Of a DNA stretch of 62,151 bases, positions 43,741 through 53,700 are shown in pieces. Both the position numbers and the translations under genes were made by a program. The notes beneath the pieces were generated by a model. That model was not told the origin of the DNA and searched no databases. It saw only the letters and a program-made list of their open reading frames with translations. Position 1 is the first letter of the stretch. Each line of letters begins with the position of its first letter. The DNA is from Cryobacterium flavum (GTDB lineage Bacteria > Actinomycetota > Actinomycetes > Actinomycetales > Microbacteriaceae), in NCBI RefSeq assembly GCF_900103805.1, contig NZ_FNIB01000016.1, positions 1-62,151 of the forward strand, given 5' to 3'.

Positions 43741-44217
43741 CTAATGACTCTAGGTGCCCCAGCTCTCGGGCAGAAAAGCTGCTCCGTCGATGATTCAAGG
43801 AGCATCCCGTGGCGAGCGGGGTAAAGCTTTCCTTCATTAGGGCTGCCATTGTGCGCCATTTCGAGCGGATAACAACATGCGCACCGAGCAGATTCATTGA
43901 GTCTTGGTCGATGGGATTGGCATGTCCGGGTTGAACGGCACCGCGTGGGCGACCGCTTCAATTTCATATCGACCGACGCACTCACTCGCCATGAAAGAAC
44001 TATTATCGACGCATATTGGCAGGAAGGTCGGGCCGAGGTACTAGTCCTCGTCTTTCTGAGCTAGTACGCAGGTATGACGCGTCCGATCACGACCTCAATA
44101 AGTCTCCTCCTTGAGCCGGATTCGCCCACCGTTTAAACGGGAATAGCCTTGAGTGAATTCACAGACAAGCCCAATTAGAGGCGAGGACTTGTGAAACGAC
44201 AGAATTAGGGCAGAGTA
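43741..44217. other. Gene-free, AT-richer stretch
   Basis: About 480 bp upstream of the secreted protein gene and of the kinase gene. I see no convincing gene or RNA. Composition drops to a clearly lower GC than the kinase gene, which fits the start of an acquired segment. Confidence 0.45.
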
Positions 44218-45147
44218 ATGAAAACCAGAGTAAGAGGATCTTGGCAGATACGATTTATCGGGGTCGCAAGCGTTGTAACAGCTAGCCTGCTGACATCAAG
44301 TGTGACGTCGACCGCGGCGGCAAGCGCCTCGCCGCAAAGTGCAGGCATCCAGGCATCCAGCGCACAGCTACAGAAAACGATCGCAACGGTTGACAAGACT
44401 CTAGGAAAATCGCCAGGTCTAGTTTCGAATGACGCTGAGACGAAGGAGACACGAGTCATTGCCGGTGTAGCCCCCGGCGCCCCGCATATCGAGGCGAGTG
44501 GCGACGCCGCCTACGCGATGCTCAGAGCCCTCTCCGCGGATTCCATTGTCAAGCAGTCCGGATCTCAGCAGAGCCTGATCACGGTACTCGAGAAAGGCAA
44601 CATTGCTGAATTCGAGCTGAGTTTGCCTATCGGTTTTGAACCGTCCATCCAGCCAGACGGTTCAGTTGACCTGAAATCTGAATCGGGGACCCTCACCCCC
44701 TTCATTGAGGTTCCTTGGGCCCTAGATGCGAACGGCACGCGTGTTCAAACTTCTTACACAATCGTTGGTGACATCCTCCAGCAAACCATTGCGATCGACG
44801 GTGCTGAATTCCCGATCGTTGCTGATCCGAGTATCCAGTGGATTCCCTTTCCGGTAATCGCCGCGTGGGGTTATGAATGGGAAGCGGTGGTAAAGGCCTT
44901 AGGTACGATCGCTGTAGCTTCCGCCGGCGCAGGTTGTGCCCTCACTAAAGTCCCGAGCGTGGTTCTGAAAGTCTTTAAGGCTTTGTGCGGCGTCGTTGGG
45001 GTTAACACGGCAAAAGACACACTCGCAGCACTCGGGAACTTGTGGGGTTCATCAATAAATCGGGACCAATACACATGCTGGAGCATCCCGATCGGCGGCT
45101 TCAATAGCACCACTATCAGGGAGATGCCAGCCGCCGATTGCGCCTGA
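44218..45147 (+). CDS. Secreted Cys-containing protein of unknown function
   Basis: A 309-residue protein with a Sec signal (residues 13-36, cleavage near AAASASP). A mid region resembles the N-terminal pro-region of secreted actinobacterial proteins, ending in FPIVADPSIQW (about 200). After it, a hydrophobic stretch runs as AAWGYEWEAVVKALGTIAVA and VVLKVFKALCGVVG with two Cys residues, and the tail carries two more (QYTCWSIP and PAADC). The order pro-region, VADP, then a hydrophobic Cys-rich segment is like that of some secreted peptide precursors, so a bacteriocin-like product is possible but unproven. It is AT-richer than its surroundings, has its own terminator and lies next to a decayed IS element, which suggests transfer. 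Confidence 0.5.
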   Translation: MKTRVRGSWQIRFIGVASVVTASLLTSSVTSTAAASASPQSAGIQASSAQLQKTIATVDKTLGKSPGLVSNDAETKETRVIAGVAPGAPHIEASGDAAYAMLRALSADSIVKQSGSQQSLITVLEKGNIAEFELSLPIGFEPSIQPDGSVDLKSESGTLTPFIEVPWALDANGTRVQTSYTIVGDILQQTIAIDGAEFPIVADPSIQWIPFPVIAAWGYEWEAVVKALGTIAVASAGAGCALTKVPSVVLKVFKALCGVVGVNTAKDTLAALGNLWGSSINRDQYTCWSIPIGGFNSTTIREMPAADCA

Positions 45148-45491
45148 CTCGTCGAAAGAAATCCCGCATAGTGACAATTCAATTCGGCTCAGATTTGATC
45201 GAGACACGGTCTGAGAATTCGGCCGTAGTTCGGCCCCAAGTGAAGGGGTCCGTTGCTCCCCATTTGGGCGGCAGCGGACCTTTTCCGCACTACTGCCGAT
45301 CCCACCGCCACTGATCCTGACGGCCAATACCGCGAGACGCCTGACGCAGGTTTGGTCCACTGGCCAAAGTAAGCAGAAACCGAGAATTTCAACGCCGCTC
45401 TTGGAAAGGTAGCCCCCAGGCACTAACAGTTCCAAGCAGTCAATGCACCGGGGTGGCCTAGCGAACTCCTCGTGAGCTTCGCCGAAAAAGT
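45148..45491. other. Intergenic stretch with a terminator
   Basis: About 340 bp between the secreted protein gene and the IS30 remnant. It holds the terminator at 45247-45284 and no gene I can support. The IS terminal inverted repeat was not found here. Confidence 0.5.
45247..45284 (+). terminator. Rho-independent terminator
   Basis: GGTCCGTTGC pairs with GCAGCGGACC (one G-T pair), followed by TTTT. It lies about 100 bp after the secreted protein gene and serves as its terminator. Confidence 0.8.
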
Positions 45492-46450
45492 GAGAATGGG
45501 ACGGAAACCAAAGCCACCGGAGCAACGGATGACATTCTTTTCGGTGCGTTCCTTTGGTACATCATTGCGAAAGCCTGCGACACTGGCCGGGATATCAAGG
45601 CCCACCGAATGTCTCTGGCTCAAGCAATCGCGCGGGGTGGGCCACGGGCGAAGACGCCGCGGTCGGCTTTGCCGCTATCGCCCGATGAGCGTGAGAGTTT
45701 CGCGCGGACTCGCCGCGCAGCGGTTCAGGACAGCGATCGCTGTCGAGCTGAGCCGGTCGGTCTCGACCGTTTCGCGCGAGGCACTGCGTGGCGGCTTGAG
45801 CAGCTATCGGGCGGCCCCAACCAAACGTCCTCCGAACGCTCGAAGACGCCGGCCCCGACTGTGGAAACTCGCCCTTGACGATCGGCTGCGGCAGAACGTG
45901 GAATCCAAGCTGAACGCGTGCTTTTCTCCGCAACAGATCTCCAAGCAGAAACTCTCGGACTTCCCGGCTGACGAGACCAATGGCGTCTCGTAGGTGACCA
46001 TCTGTACCTCCATGTTACGTGGAGGCATAGCCCGGTCTCAATTCCGAATTGCCTGTGAAACTCCGCACCAAGCGGCTGCGCCGACATCCGCAACGGCGGG
46101 TCGTATAGGGCGAAATGAGGTCGCGGATACCCGGCCTCGATCCGCAGAAGGATCGCCCGGCTGAGGCTGACGATCGACACAGGCCAGGGCATTGGGAGCG
46201 TGGCGTGATCGTGGGCTGCTACAGCGCCTCACTCATCGTGACCCTGATCGAACGGCAAAGCGTCTGCTGATCGCTATACCACTGCCACTGCCACTGGGTA
46301 CCAAGAGTGAACGGGCGATCGCGGCGCTCAATGACCTATTCAACGAGTTGCCCGAGCCCCTCCAAGGTTTCGGTCTTCTTCAGGCATACTCACCGTGACA
46401 GCGCGGTACGAACGAAATCAATAACGGCCTTCTGCGTCAGGCTCTGGCGC
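45492..46450 (+). pseudogene. IS30-family transposase, decayed
   Basis: Pieces of an IS30 transposase appear in order but in different frames: an N-terminal helix-turn-helix-like piece (GRKPKPPEQ, then ISRPTECLWLKQ), LSPDERESFAR in another frame, then ELSRSVSTVSRE, YRAAPTKRPPNARRRRPRLW and LNACFSPQQIS, then DRPAEADDR and PGHWERGVIVG, which replaces the GHWEGDLI catalytic block, then LIVTLIERQS and LPLGTKSERAIAALNDLF, and last TNEINNGLLRQ near 46430. There are at least three frameshifts, stops and an internal loss. It cannot make an active enzyme. No clear terminal inverted repeats were seen. Confidence 0.85.
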
Positions 46451-46517
46451 ACGTCTCCCCGGCGCACGACCGCGCACGGAGGGAGACGGTTTTGTGCTCA
46501 TACTTCGATGGTAGGGG

Positions 46518-47363
46518 TCAGGCGTCGCGGCGCTTCAGCAGGAAAGCTGCCGTGCCGAGGCTTACGGCGACCCAGGCCATGACGACCAGTAAGGCCTGCC
46601 AGGATTCCATGGTGTTCGGGGTGATTATCTCCGTGCCCGCCGTGGTGAACAGAAACGGCATGATGTCACCAATCCACTCGACAAAACTGGAAAGTATGCC
46701 AAGTACCACCGGCAGGAGCATAGTGATTCCGAGCACGGTTGCGATGCCTCCGGCGCTGCTGCGCAGGATCGTGCCAATTCCGACAGCGAAAACCGCGATG
46801 AGGGCGAGGAACAGCACATTTCCGAGCAGCGGCAGGAACACGTCAACGTCGAACAGGTCCGCGGTGATGTCCTTGGATCCCAGAATGGGCATGGCCACGA
46901 GGAATGAGCCGACCACACTGAACAGTCCGACCAGGAAGGTGAAGGCGAAGAGCACGATGACTTTGGACCAGAGTGCGGGAAGGCGGTTCGGCACTGCGGT
47001 GAGCGTTGACTTGATCATCCCACTGGCGTACTCGCCACTGATGGACAGCACGCCAAGAACAGCAACGATCAGCTGCCCGAAACCGATGCCGGTGGTGGCG
47101 ACGAGCACAAACAACTGCGCATCCCCCATAACCATGGGGGTACCGGTTTCGGCGTCGTATCCCATGGATTGTGCCGACATGGCGAACGCCATCAGAACCG
47201 CGATTCCGAGCGAAGCGACAACTACGAGGGAGAAGGACCAGTAGGTGGAGCGGAGGCTCCACAGCTTGATGGTTTCCGAACGAAGGAGGCCGGTGAAGCT
47301 GAGCCCCGATCCGGCCGGCACGAAGGATGCGCGGGTGGTGGTCGGCGCGGTCTGGGTGGTCAT
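46518..47363 (-). CDS. ABC-2 type transporter permease
   Basis: A 281-residue protein with six hydrophobic helices, in pairs divided by short loops (for example LIVAVLGVLSISGEYASGMI with the SGEYASGMI signature of ABC-2 permeases). The N-terminus is polar, TAPTTTRASFVPAG, before the first helix. It follows the ATP-binding gene with a four-base overlap. The pair probably exports a lipid, peptide or drug. The permease lacks a large outside domain. Confidence 0.88.
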   Translation of the reverse strand: MTTQTAPTTTRASFVPAGSGLSFTGLLRSETIKLWSLRSTYWSFSLVVVASLGIAVLMAFAMSAQSMGYDAETGTPMVMGDAQLFVLVATTGIGFGQLIVAVLGVLSISGEYASGMIKSTLTAVPNRLPALWSKVIVLFAFTFLVGLFSVVGSFLVAMPILGSKDITADLFDVDVFLPLLGNVLFLALIAVFAVGIGTILRSSAGGIATVLGITMLLPVVLGILSSFVEWIGDIMPFLFTTAGTEIITPNTMESWQALLVVMAWVAVSLGTAAFLLKRRDA

Positions 47364-48292
47364 CGGGCTGCCTCCTCTTCGGTGTGGGTATCGCCCGTGC
47401 GGTATTCCACTTCGTTTTGGGTGAGTTTCATGTAGGCATCTTCGAGCGAGGCACTCACCGTCGCGAGTTCGTGCAGGGAGATCTGGGCGGCTGCAGCGCG
47501 GTCGCCGATCTCGTTCACAGAAAGTCCCGTGATCTCGAGCACGTCCGGCTCGACGTTGGTGATGGTCACGTTTTCCTGCGCGAGCAGGCTTGCTAGGGCC
47601 GCAGTGTGCGGGGTGCGTACGCGAACCGTATTCTGCGCTGCCGAGGCGATGATTTCAGCGACCGAGGCATCCGCTATCACCCGACCGCGACCGAGCACGA
47701 TGATGTGGTCGGCGGTGAGGGCCATCTCACTCATGAGGTGCGAGGAGAGCAGCACGGTGCGGCCCTCGGCCGCGAGCTGCTTGGTGAGCTTGCGAACCCA
47801 CTGCACGCCCTCTGGGTCGAGGCCGTTGACCGGCTCGTCGAGGATCAGTGTGGCCGGGTCGCCGAGCAGCGCCGCGGCGATGCCGAGCCGCTGGCCCATG
47901 CCGAGCGAGAATCCGCCGACGCGCTTGCGGGCGACGGACTCGAGACCGGTGAGGTTGATGACCTCGTGCACCCGACTGGTGGGGATGCTGTGGGTGGCGG
48001 CCATGGCGCGCAGGTGGTTGTAGGCGCTGCGACCGGTGTGCACAGCTTTAGCGTCGAGCAGCACACCGACCTCACGCAGGGGCGCCTTGTGCTCGTGGTA
48101 CGGCTTTCCGTTGACGATGACCGAGCCGAGGCTGGGTCGGTCAAGGCCCACGATCATGCGCATGGTGGTGGACTTGCCGGCGCCGTTCGGCCCGAGAAAA
48201 CCGGTGACCTTGCCGGGCTGCACCGTGAAGTCGACCCCGTCGACCGCGGTCTTGCTTCCGTAGTGCTTGGTCAGGGACTGTGCCTGGATCAC
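47360..48292 (-). CDS. ABC transporter ATP-binding protein
   Basis: A 310-residue ATPase of the drug-resistance/ABC-2 group. Walker A is GPNGAGKSTT (residues about 35-44), the signature is FSLGMGQR in place of LSGGQ, and Walker B is ATLILDEPVNGLDPEG. The C-terminal 90 residues hold the regulatory domain with ISLHELATVSASLEDAYMKL, common to DrrA-like proteins. It pairs with the permease gene downstream on the same strand. A start at ATG 48292 gives the family's usual length. Confidence 0.92.
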   Translation of the reverse strand: MIQAQSLTKHYGSKTAVDGVDFTVQPGKVTGFLGPNGAGKSTTMRMIVGLDRPSLGSVIVNGKPYHEHKAPLREVGVLLDAKAVHTGRSAYNHLRAMAATHSIPTSRVHEVINLTGLESVARKRVGGFSLGMGQRLGIAAALLGDPATLILDEPVNGLDPEGVQWVRKLTKQLAAEGRTVLLSSHLMSEMALTADHIIVLGRGRVIADASVAEIIASAAQNTVRVRTPHTAALASLLAQENVTITNVEPDVLEITGLSVNEIGDRAAAAQISLHELATVSASLEDAYMKLTQNEVEYRTGDTHTEEEAAR

Positions 48293-48439
48293 GACTGCCT
48301 CATTCCGGTAGTGGGTGAGGCCCCGTGTCGTGCTGTGAAGCCCCCAACCAAACGGTACGGTCTGTGGCGGCTGTGGCGCATCAACCGTGGGGATGGTTGT
48401 GCGCCACCGATGTCGTACCTGAGTACGACGTGTGGCGCC

Positions 48440-50548
48440 TTACCGCCTGACCGGTTTTTCGGGTGCAGGAGCGGTCCCGGACGCCCGCTGGTCGGCGTAG
48501 TAGTCACGCGCCTCGATCTGGCGTTCACGTTCGATGCCACTCGCGATCGTGGCCCGCAGGTGGTCCTGCGAGTAGCCGAACGCGTCAACCAGATCGAGGG
48601 CGTGCGGACGGATGCGCGCAATCAGCCGGTCGATGTAGGCCGTGACCGCCTGGGCTCGCTGGGCCGAAAGCCGACCGTGGATGAGGTACCAGGCGAGGTT
48701 TTTCTCCACCAGACCGAGTCCGAACAGGTCGCGCAGCCAGGTGAGAACCTGCTTGGTGCCGGCATCCGTCGTAGCGTCGAGCGCCCGGGTGAACGACTCC
48801 CACTGCAGCAGTTCGCCGTGGGCCCTGGCCGCCTCGATCAGCTCGTTCTGGTGCGCGTTGAACAGGTCGGCGGCCTGTTTCTTCGGCAGCTTGGTGGCGC
48901 CGCGCAGCTTGCCGGCAACCTCGCCGATCATGCTCTCGACCCGATCGGTGAGCAGCTCGCGCTGAACATCAGCCTCGCGGAGGGCACCGACCGAGCGGGC
49001 CGTGGAACCGCGGTCGGCAACGGACTGGCCCAGGGTGCGCAGGCCGGTGCCGTGGTAAGCGCGACCAGCGGCGTGCTGCACGACGTAGCGGGCGAGGGCG
49101 CCGGCATCCGCTGTGGCGAATTTACGACTGTAATCGGTGAGCAGACGTTTGGCCACGAGCTGTAGCAGCACGTTGTTGTCGCCCTCGAAGGTCGCGAAGA
49201 TGTCGAGGTCGGCGCGCAGCCCCACGAGGCGGTTCTCGGCCATGAAGCCGGCGCCGCCGCAGGCCTCACGCGCCTCCTGCAGGGTGTCGAGTGCGTGCCA
49301 GGTCGAGAGCGGCTTGAGCGCGGCGGCCAGGGTTTCGAGGTCTTGCCGGTCGTCGTCAGTGTCGGTTTTGCCGCTAAACACGTCGTCGAACTTCACCAGA
49401 AACTCGTCGTGCGCGAAGGTCTGCGCGTAGGTCGTGGCGAGGCGCGGAAACAGGCGGCGCTGGTGCCGCTGGTAGTCGAGGATAACCTCTTCGTCGGTGT
49501 CACTGCCGGCGGTGAACTGGCGACGCTGGCTTCCATAAGTGATTGCGATGGTCAGGGCGAGAGCAGATGCCGCGGTGGCGGCCCCGTCGAGCGATACGCG
49601 ACCCTGCACCAGCGTGCCGAGCATGGTGAAGAAGCGGCGGCCGGGGCTCGAAATCGGGCTGGAGTAAGTGCCGTCTGCGGCGACGTCGCCGTAGCGGTTG
49701 AGCAGATTTTCGCGCGGGATGCGCACGTTGTCGAAGTGCAGTCGGCCGTTGTCAATGCCGTTGAGGCCACCCTTGAGGCCGTCGTCTTCGCCGCCGACGC
49801 CGGGGAGGAAGTCGCCGTCAATGCCCCGAATGGGTAGGTAGAAGGCGTGCACACCGTGATTGACGCCCTGCGTGATGAGCTGCGCGAACAACACGGCGGC
49901 GATGCCGTCTTTCGCGGCGTTGCCGAGGTAATCCTTCCAGGCGGCGCGAAACGGGGTGTTGATGACGAACTCGCCGGTCGCCGCATCGAAGGTTGCGGTG
50001 GTCGCAATGCTCGCCACGTCGGAACCGTGGCCAATCTCGGTCATGGCGAAGGCACCGGGCACGGAGAGGTCCATGATGCCGGGCAGGTATTTATCGTGGT
50101 GCGGCTTGGTGCCGAGGTGAAGTACGGCGGCACCGAACAGGCCCCATTGCACGCCGCCTTTGATTTGCAGGCTCGGGTCGGCGATGACGAGTTCTTCGAA
50201 GCCGGCGATGTTTCCGCCATGGTCGTCCTGCCCGCCGAGGTGTTTGGGGAAGGCGCGTAGCACGTGACCGTTGGCGGCGAGCACCTTGAGCTGCTCGAGC
50301 ACGCGCAACCGGTGGTCAGCCATGGAGAGACCCTCGATGCGCTGCATGTCGGGCCGCGCGGTGACCTCACGGGCGGCGAGGCGCACGTCGGCCCAGGTGC
50401 CGAGCAGCTGGCGCCCGAGTTGTTCGACGTTGACCGCGGGCCCTGTTGGGTCGCCGATGGATTTGATGGGGCCGGTGTCGATGCTGACATCGCGGCTGTG
50501 GTCGATCGTCGTCGATCGGGTGCTGGAGCGCTGGGCTGTGTCAACCAT
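48440..50548 (-). CDS. Acyl-CoA dehydrogenase/oxidase-like flavoprotein
   Basis: A 702-residue protein, longer than standard acyl-CoA dehydrogenases (about 380) and of acyl-CoA oxidase size. The FAD/substrate domain has SVPGAFAMTEIGHGSDVASI (residues about 170-189). The C-terminal half has REACGGAGFMAENRLVGLRA and FATFEGDNNVLLQLVAKRLL, with the Glu-Gly-Asp-Asn that carries the catalytic Glu in this group. It probably oxidises long-chain acyl-CoA. I chose the ATG at 50548, which has AGGA upstream; the frame before it has no support. It is a single gene. Confidence 0.88.
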   Translation of the reverse strand: MVDTAQRSSTRSTTIDHSRDVSIDTGPIKSIGDPTGPAVNVEQLGRQLLGTWADVRLAAREVTARPDMQRIEGLSMADHRLRVLEQLKVLAANGHVLRAFPKHLGGQDDHGGNIAGFEELVIADPSLQIKGGVQWGLFGAAVLHLGTKPHHDKYLPGIMDLSVPGAFAMTEIGHGSDVASIATTATFDAATGEFVINTPFRAAWKDYLGNAAKDGIAAVLFAQLITQGVNHGVHAFYLPIRGIDGDFLPGVGGEDDGLKGGLNGIDNGRLHFDNVRIPRENLLNRYGDVAADGTYSSPISSPGRRFFTMLGTLVQGRVSLDGAATAASALALTIAITYGSQRRQFTAGSDTDEEVILDYQRHQRRLFPRLATTYAQTFAHDEFLVKFDDVFSGKTDTDDDRQDLETLAAALKPLSTWHALDTLQEAREACGGAGFMAENRLVGLRADLDIFATFEGDNNVLLQLVAKRLLTDYSRKFATADAGALARYVVQHAAGRAYHGTGLRTLGQSVADRGSTARSVGALREADVQRELLTDRVESMIGEVAGKLRGATKLPKKQAADLFNAHQNELIEAARAHGELLQWESFTRALDATTDAGTKQVLTWLRDLFGLGLVEKNLAWYLIHGRLSAQRAQAVTAYIDRLIARIRPHALDLVDAFGYSQDHLRATIASGIERERQIEARDYYADQRASGTAPAPEKPVRR

Positions 50549-50825
50549 GGGTGGTCCTAACTGTTCGCGCGAAGTGGTGGTCGCAACGCTAGGGCCGCGT
50601 GGGTACAGTCGCGAAATGCGCGGTACGGGGGCGACAACGATATATGCCGCGCGCGGCATCGGTTTTGTAGGTTCACTACAACTTAGGGCCGTTTGAACCA
50701 GCGTTCCTCCACAAGACCTCGGCCCACTGACGCCCCTTCACTGCTGGAGTCGCCGCCGCCCCGTGAGTATCAAGGCGTTTGCCCGTCTTTTTGGGGTCGA
50801 AACTCACGGGTCGGCGAGGCGGGGA

Positions 50826-52886
50826 TCAGGCGGAGGCGGCGACGACCTCGAGCAGGGCTTCGCCGTAGGCCTCGAGCTTCTTCGCGCCAATGCCGGTGAT
50901 ACCGTCGAGCGCCGCGAGGGTCGTGGGGCTGGCCGCGGCGACGGCGATGAGGGTCGCGTCGCCGAAAACGATGTAGGCGGGAACGCCCTGCTCCTTCGAC
51001 TCCGCCGAGCGCCAGGCCCGCAGAGCCTCAAACAGGCTTTCCTGCGCGGTACTGAGGTCGGCGGCAGCAACCTTTGCCGCGCTCGGCCGGCGGGCGGCAC
51101 TCGAGCGCGCCGGCCGGTCTGGTTCGCGGCGCAACTGCACCGTGCGGCCTCCGCCGAGAACCTGCGCCGCGGCATCCGTCAGTATGAGGGTGCCGTATTC
51201 GCCGGACGTGGCGAGCAGGCCCTGGGCCAGCATCTGGCGCACGACGCCGCGCCAGGCCTGGTCGCTGAGGTCGGCTCCCAGTCCCCAGGTGCTCAGTTCG
51301 GTGTGCCGGTACTGGGTGGCGCGCGGTGTTTCCTTGCCGCGGAGGATGTCGATAAGGTGGCCAGCACCGAACTTCTGGTTGCGTTCGCGGTGCAGCCGCA
51401 CGATGGTGGAGAGCAGCTTTTGGGCCGGGATCGTGCCGTCCCAGGCCTCGGGTGGCTCTAGGCACGTGTCACAGTTGCCGCAGGGTTCGCTGGTCTGGCC
51501 GAAATAGCGCAGCAGGTTGACCCGGCGACAGTGCACCGTCTCGCACAGGGCGAGCATGGCGTCGAGGTGGGCGGACAACTTTCGCCGATGGCCGAGGTCG
51601 CCCGGCGACTCGTCGATCATGCGGCGCTGCTGCACCACGTCTTGCAGGCCGTAGGCGAGCCAGGCAGTGGCCGGGGCACCGTCGCGGCCGGCCCGACCGG
51701 TCTCCTGATAGTAACCCTCGACCGATTTGGGCAGGTCGATATGGGCGACGAAGCGCACGTCGGGCTTGTCAATTCCCATGCCGAAGGCGATGGTCGCGAC
51801 AATGACAACGCCCTCCTCGCGCAGGAACCGGGACTGGGTGCGAGCGCGAAGTCCCGCGTCGAGGCCGGCGTGGTACGGCAGAGCGTTGACCCCGTTCTGA
51901 CGCAAAAACTCGGCGGTCGCATCGACGGTCTTGCGGCTGAGCGCGTAGACGATCCCGGAGTCGCCCGGGTGCTCGGTTTTCAGGAAAGAGAGCAGCTGCT
52001 TGCGCACCTCAGCTTTGCCGACGATGCGGTACTGAATATTGGGCCGGTCGAAGCTCGCCACGAAATGTTTGGCGTCGCCCATCTGCAGGCGGGTGGTGAT
52101 CTCCTGGTGGGTGGCATCCGTTGCGGTGGCGGTGAGCGCGATGCGCGGCACGTCGGGCCAGCGGTCGGCCAGCTCGCCCAGGGCCAGGTAGTCCGGACGA
52201 AAGTCATGACCCCACTGCGACACACAGTGGGCTTCGTCGATGGCGAACAGGGCGATGGTTCCACGCTCGAGCAGCCGCTTGGTGCCCTCATTGGAGAGCC
52301 GCTCGGGGGCGACGTAGAGCAGATCGAGGTCGCCGTTCAAGTAGTCGCGCTCCACCTGGCCGCGGGTCTGCGAGTCCTGGCTGGAGTTGAGGAACTCAGC
52401 GCGCACGCCCACAGCGGTGAGCGCATCCACTTGGTCTTGCATGAGGGCAATCAGCGGCGACACGACGATGCCTGTGCCTGGCCGAACCAGCGCTGGAATC
52501 TGGTAGCACAGGCTCTTGCCGCCGCCGGTGGGCATGAGCACGACGGCGTCTTTGCCGTCGACGACCTGAGCAATGATCTCGGCCTGATCACCACGGAACG
52601 AGTCATAGCCGAACACGGTGTGCAGGGCCTCGGCCGCGGTGGCGAACTTGCGGGTGGCGGCGCGAATCGGTGCGGTGGCGCGAGCGGCAGTCAGCTGCTG
52701 ACTGCCGGGTCTCTGCGAAGCGGATGCCGCGCCCGAGTAGGCCGGCTGCCGCTCGCCGAACTGGCGGTCAGCTTTGGGCGGCGGCGCATCGAAGTCTTCG
52801 GGGGCGTCGAAGTCACTCGGTGCGTCAAAGTCGCGAGGTGGTTCGACGTCGTCAGGGTTCCAGGGCAGCTCAGCATTCCAACTCAC
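50826..52886 (-). CDS. recQ: ATP-dependent DNA helicase RecQ
   Basis: A 686-residue helicase. The DEAD-box part has Walker [11 protein letters not shown] (around 110) and [16 protein letters not shown] (Walker B DEAH). The C-terminal helicase part has [14 protein letters not shown] and GRAGRDGAP. The zinc-binding region has the Cys residues of [16 protein letters not shown] and CGNCDTC. A winged-helix region and then an HRDC domain ([20 protein letters not shown]) close the chain. It unwinds DNA in repair. I took the GTG at 52886 (VSWNAELPW) because the upstream frame is Pro/Arg-rich shadow sequence; a GTG at 52916 is a possible alternative. The first 75 residues are an acidic, low-complexity tail ([16 protein letters not shown]). 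Confidence 0.93.
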   Translation of the reverse strand: MSWNAELPWNPDDVEPPRDFDAPSDFDAPEDFDAPPPKADRQFGERQPAYSGAASASQRPGSQQLTAARATAPIRAATRKFATAAEALHTVFGYDSFRGDQAEIIAQVVDGKDAVVLMPTGGGKSLCYQIPALVRPGTGIVVSPLIALMQDQVDALTAVGVRAEFLNSSQDSQTRGQVERDYLNGDLDLLYVAPERLSNEGTKRLLERGTIALFAIDEAHCVSQWGHDFRPDYLALGELADRWPDVPRIALTATATDATHQEITTRLQMGDAKHFVASFDRPNIQYRIVGKAEVRKQLLSFLKTEHPGDSGIVYALSRKTVDATAEFLRQNGVNALPYHAGLDAGLRARTQSRFLREEGVVIVATIAFGMGIDKPDVRFVAHIDLPKSVEGYYQETGRAGRDGAPATAWLAYGLQDVVQQRRMIDESPGDLGHRRKLSAHLDAMLALCETVHCRRVNLLRYFGQTSEPCGNCDTCLEPPEAWDGTIPAQKLLSTIVRLHRERNQKFGAGHLIDILRGKETPRATQYRHTELSTWGLGADLSDQAWRGVVRQMLAQGLLATSGEYGTLILTDAAAQVLGGGRTVQLRREPDRPARSSAARRPSAAKVAAADLSTAQESLFEALRAWRSAESKEQGVPAYIVFGDATLIAVAAASPTTLAALDGITGIGAKKLEAYGEALLEVVAASA

Positions 52887-52959
52887 CTGCCCAACTTTAC
52901 CCGGGCCCCCTGACACGTACCCCCGCGCGCCTCTCCCCCTCCGAGTTGGGTGGGGGCGG

Positions 52960-53601
52960 TTAGGGGCGGGGCTTGCGGCGCAGGAGCAGCAGGGTCGCGG
53001 CGGCGGCCAGGAGCACAGCCGCCAGGGTTCCGCCGATCCAGACGAACGTCGAGACCGAGCTTTCGGAGCCGGAACTGGTCGCGCCGAGGTCTGCGGGCGG
53101 CGATGTGGCGGAATCCGGTGTGGCGGCATCCGCTGTCGTGCCGCAGGTTGGAGCCGTGGCGACCCCGTCGGCGAGTACCTGGTCGGCGGCGGGCTGCCAG
53201 TCGAAGGTGAACTCATCGGAGATGGGGTGGCCGTCGATGGAAACCGTCTGCCAAATCACCGTGTATTGCCCGGCAGCGCCGAGCTGCGCGGCGGTCTCGA
53301 CTGTGGCGCCAGAGACTATGGCGCACCCGTCGCCATAGAAAAGCGGCGCGTCGGCCGGGCCGGTTACGACCATGGCGCTTCCCGCTCCGGTTCCGCCGAG
53401 ATCCAGGAGCAGATCGCTCGTGGTGACGGAGAATTCACCGGGCTGCTCGGTCACGACCGAGCCGGCCTCGGGTGAGGAACCAATCTCGTCGTTGTGGGCC
53501 GACGCCGGGGCCGCGCCCCAGCCGAGAGCCAGAGCAATAACGGCGGCCGCGAAGAGAGTGCGAGCGGCCGCGGCGGTAGATTTGGGCGTGGTGAACGTCA
53601 T
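52960..53601 (-). CDS. Secreted CopC-domain protein with C-terminal anchor
   Basis: A 213-residue protein. The signal is [20 protein letters not shown], so the mature chain starts with the His of ASAHNDEI, a position used for copper binding in CopC-like proteins. The CopC domain runs to about residue 150 ([20 protein letters not shown]). A Ser/Thr/Ala linker and a C-terminal helix ([20 protein letters not shown]) with a basic RRKPRP end anchor it in the membrane. Only the CopC part of the usual CopC/CopD pair is present; the His-rich membrane protein next to it may be the partner. Both may bring copper in or carry it to oxidases. Confidence 0.88.
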   Translation of the reverse strand: MTFTTPKSTAAAARTLFAAAVIALALGWGAAPASAHNDEIGSSPEAGSVVTEQPGEFSVTTSDLLLDLGGTGAGSAMVVTGPADAPLFYGDGCAIVSGATVETAAQLGAAGQYTVIWQTVSIDGHPISDEFTFDWQPAADQVLADGVATAPTCGTTADAATPDSATSPPADLGATSSGSESSVSTFVWIGGTLAAVLLAAAATLLLLRRKPRP

Positions 53602-53700
53602 GATTGTCCTTAAACGTGGGTGCCCGGCGCTACTCGAATAGTGCAGGGCGAAGCCTCTGCTACTCGTTCGGTGCGATGGGCGAACTGGTCGGGTTGCGGT

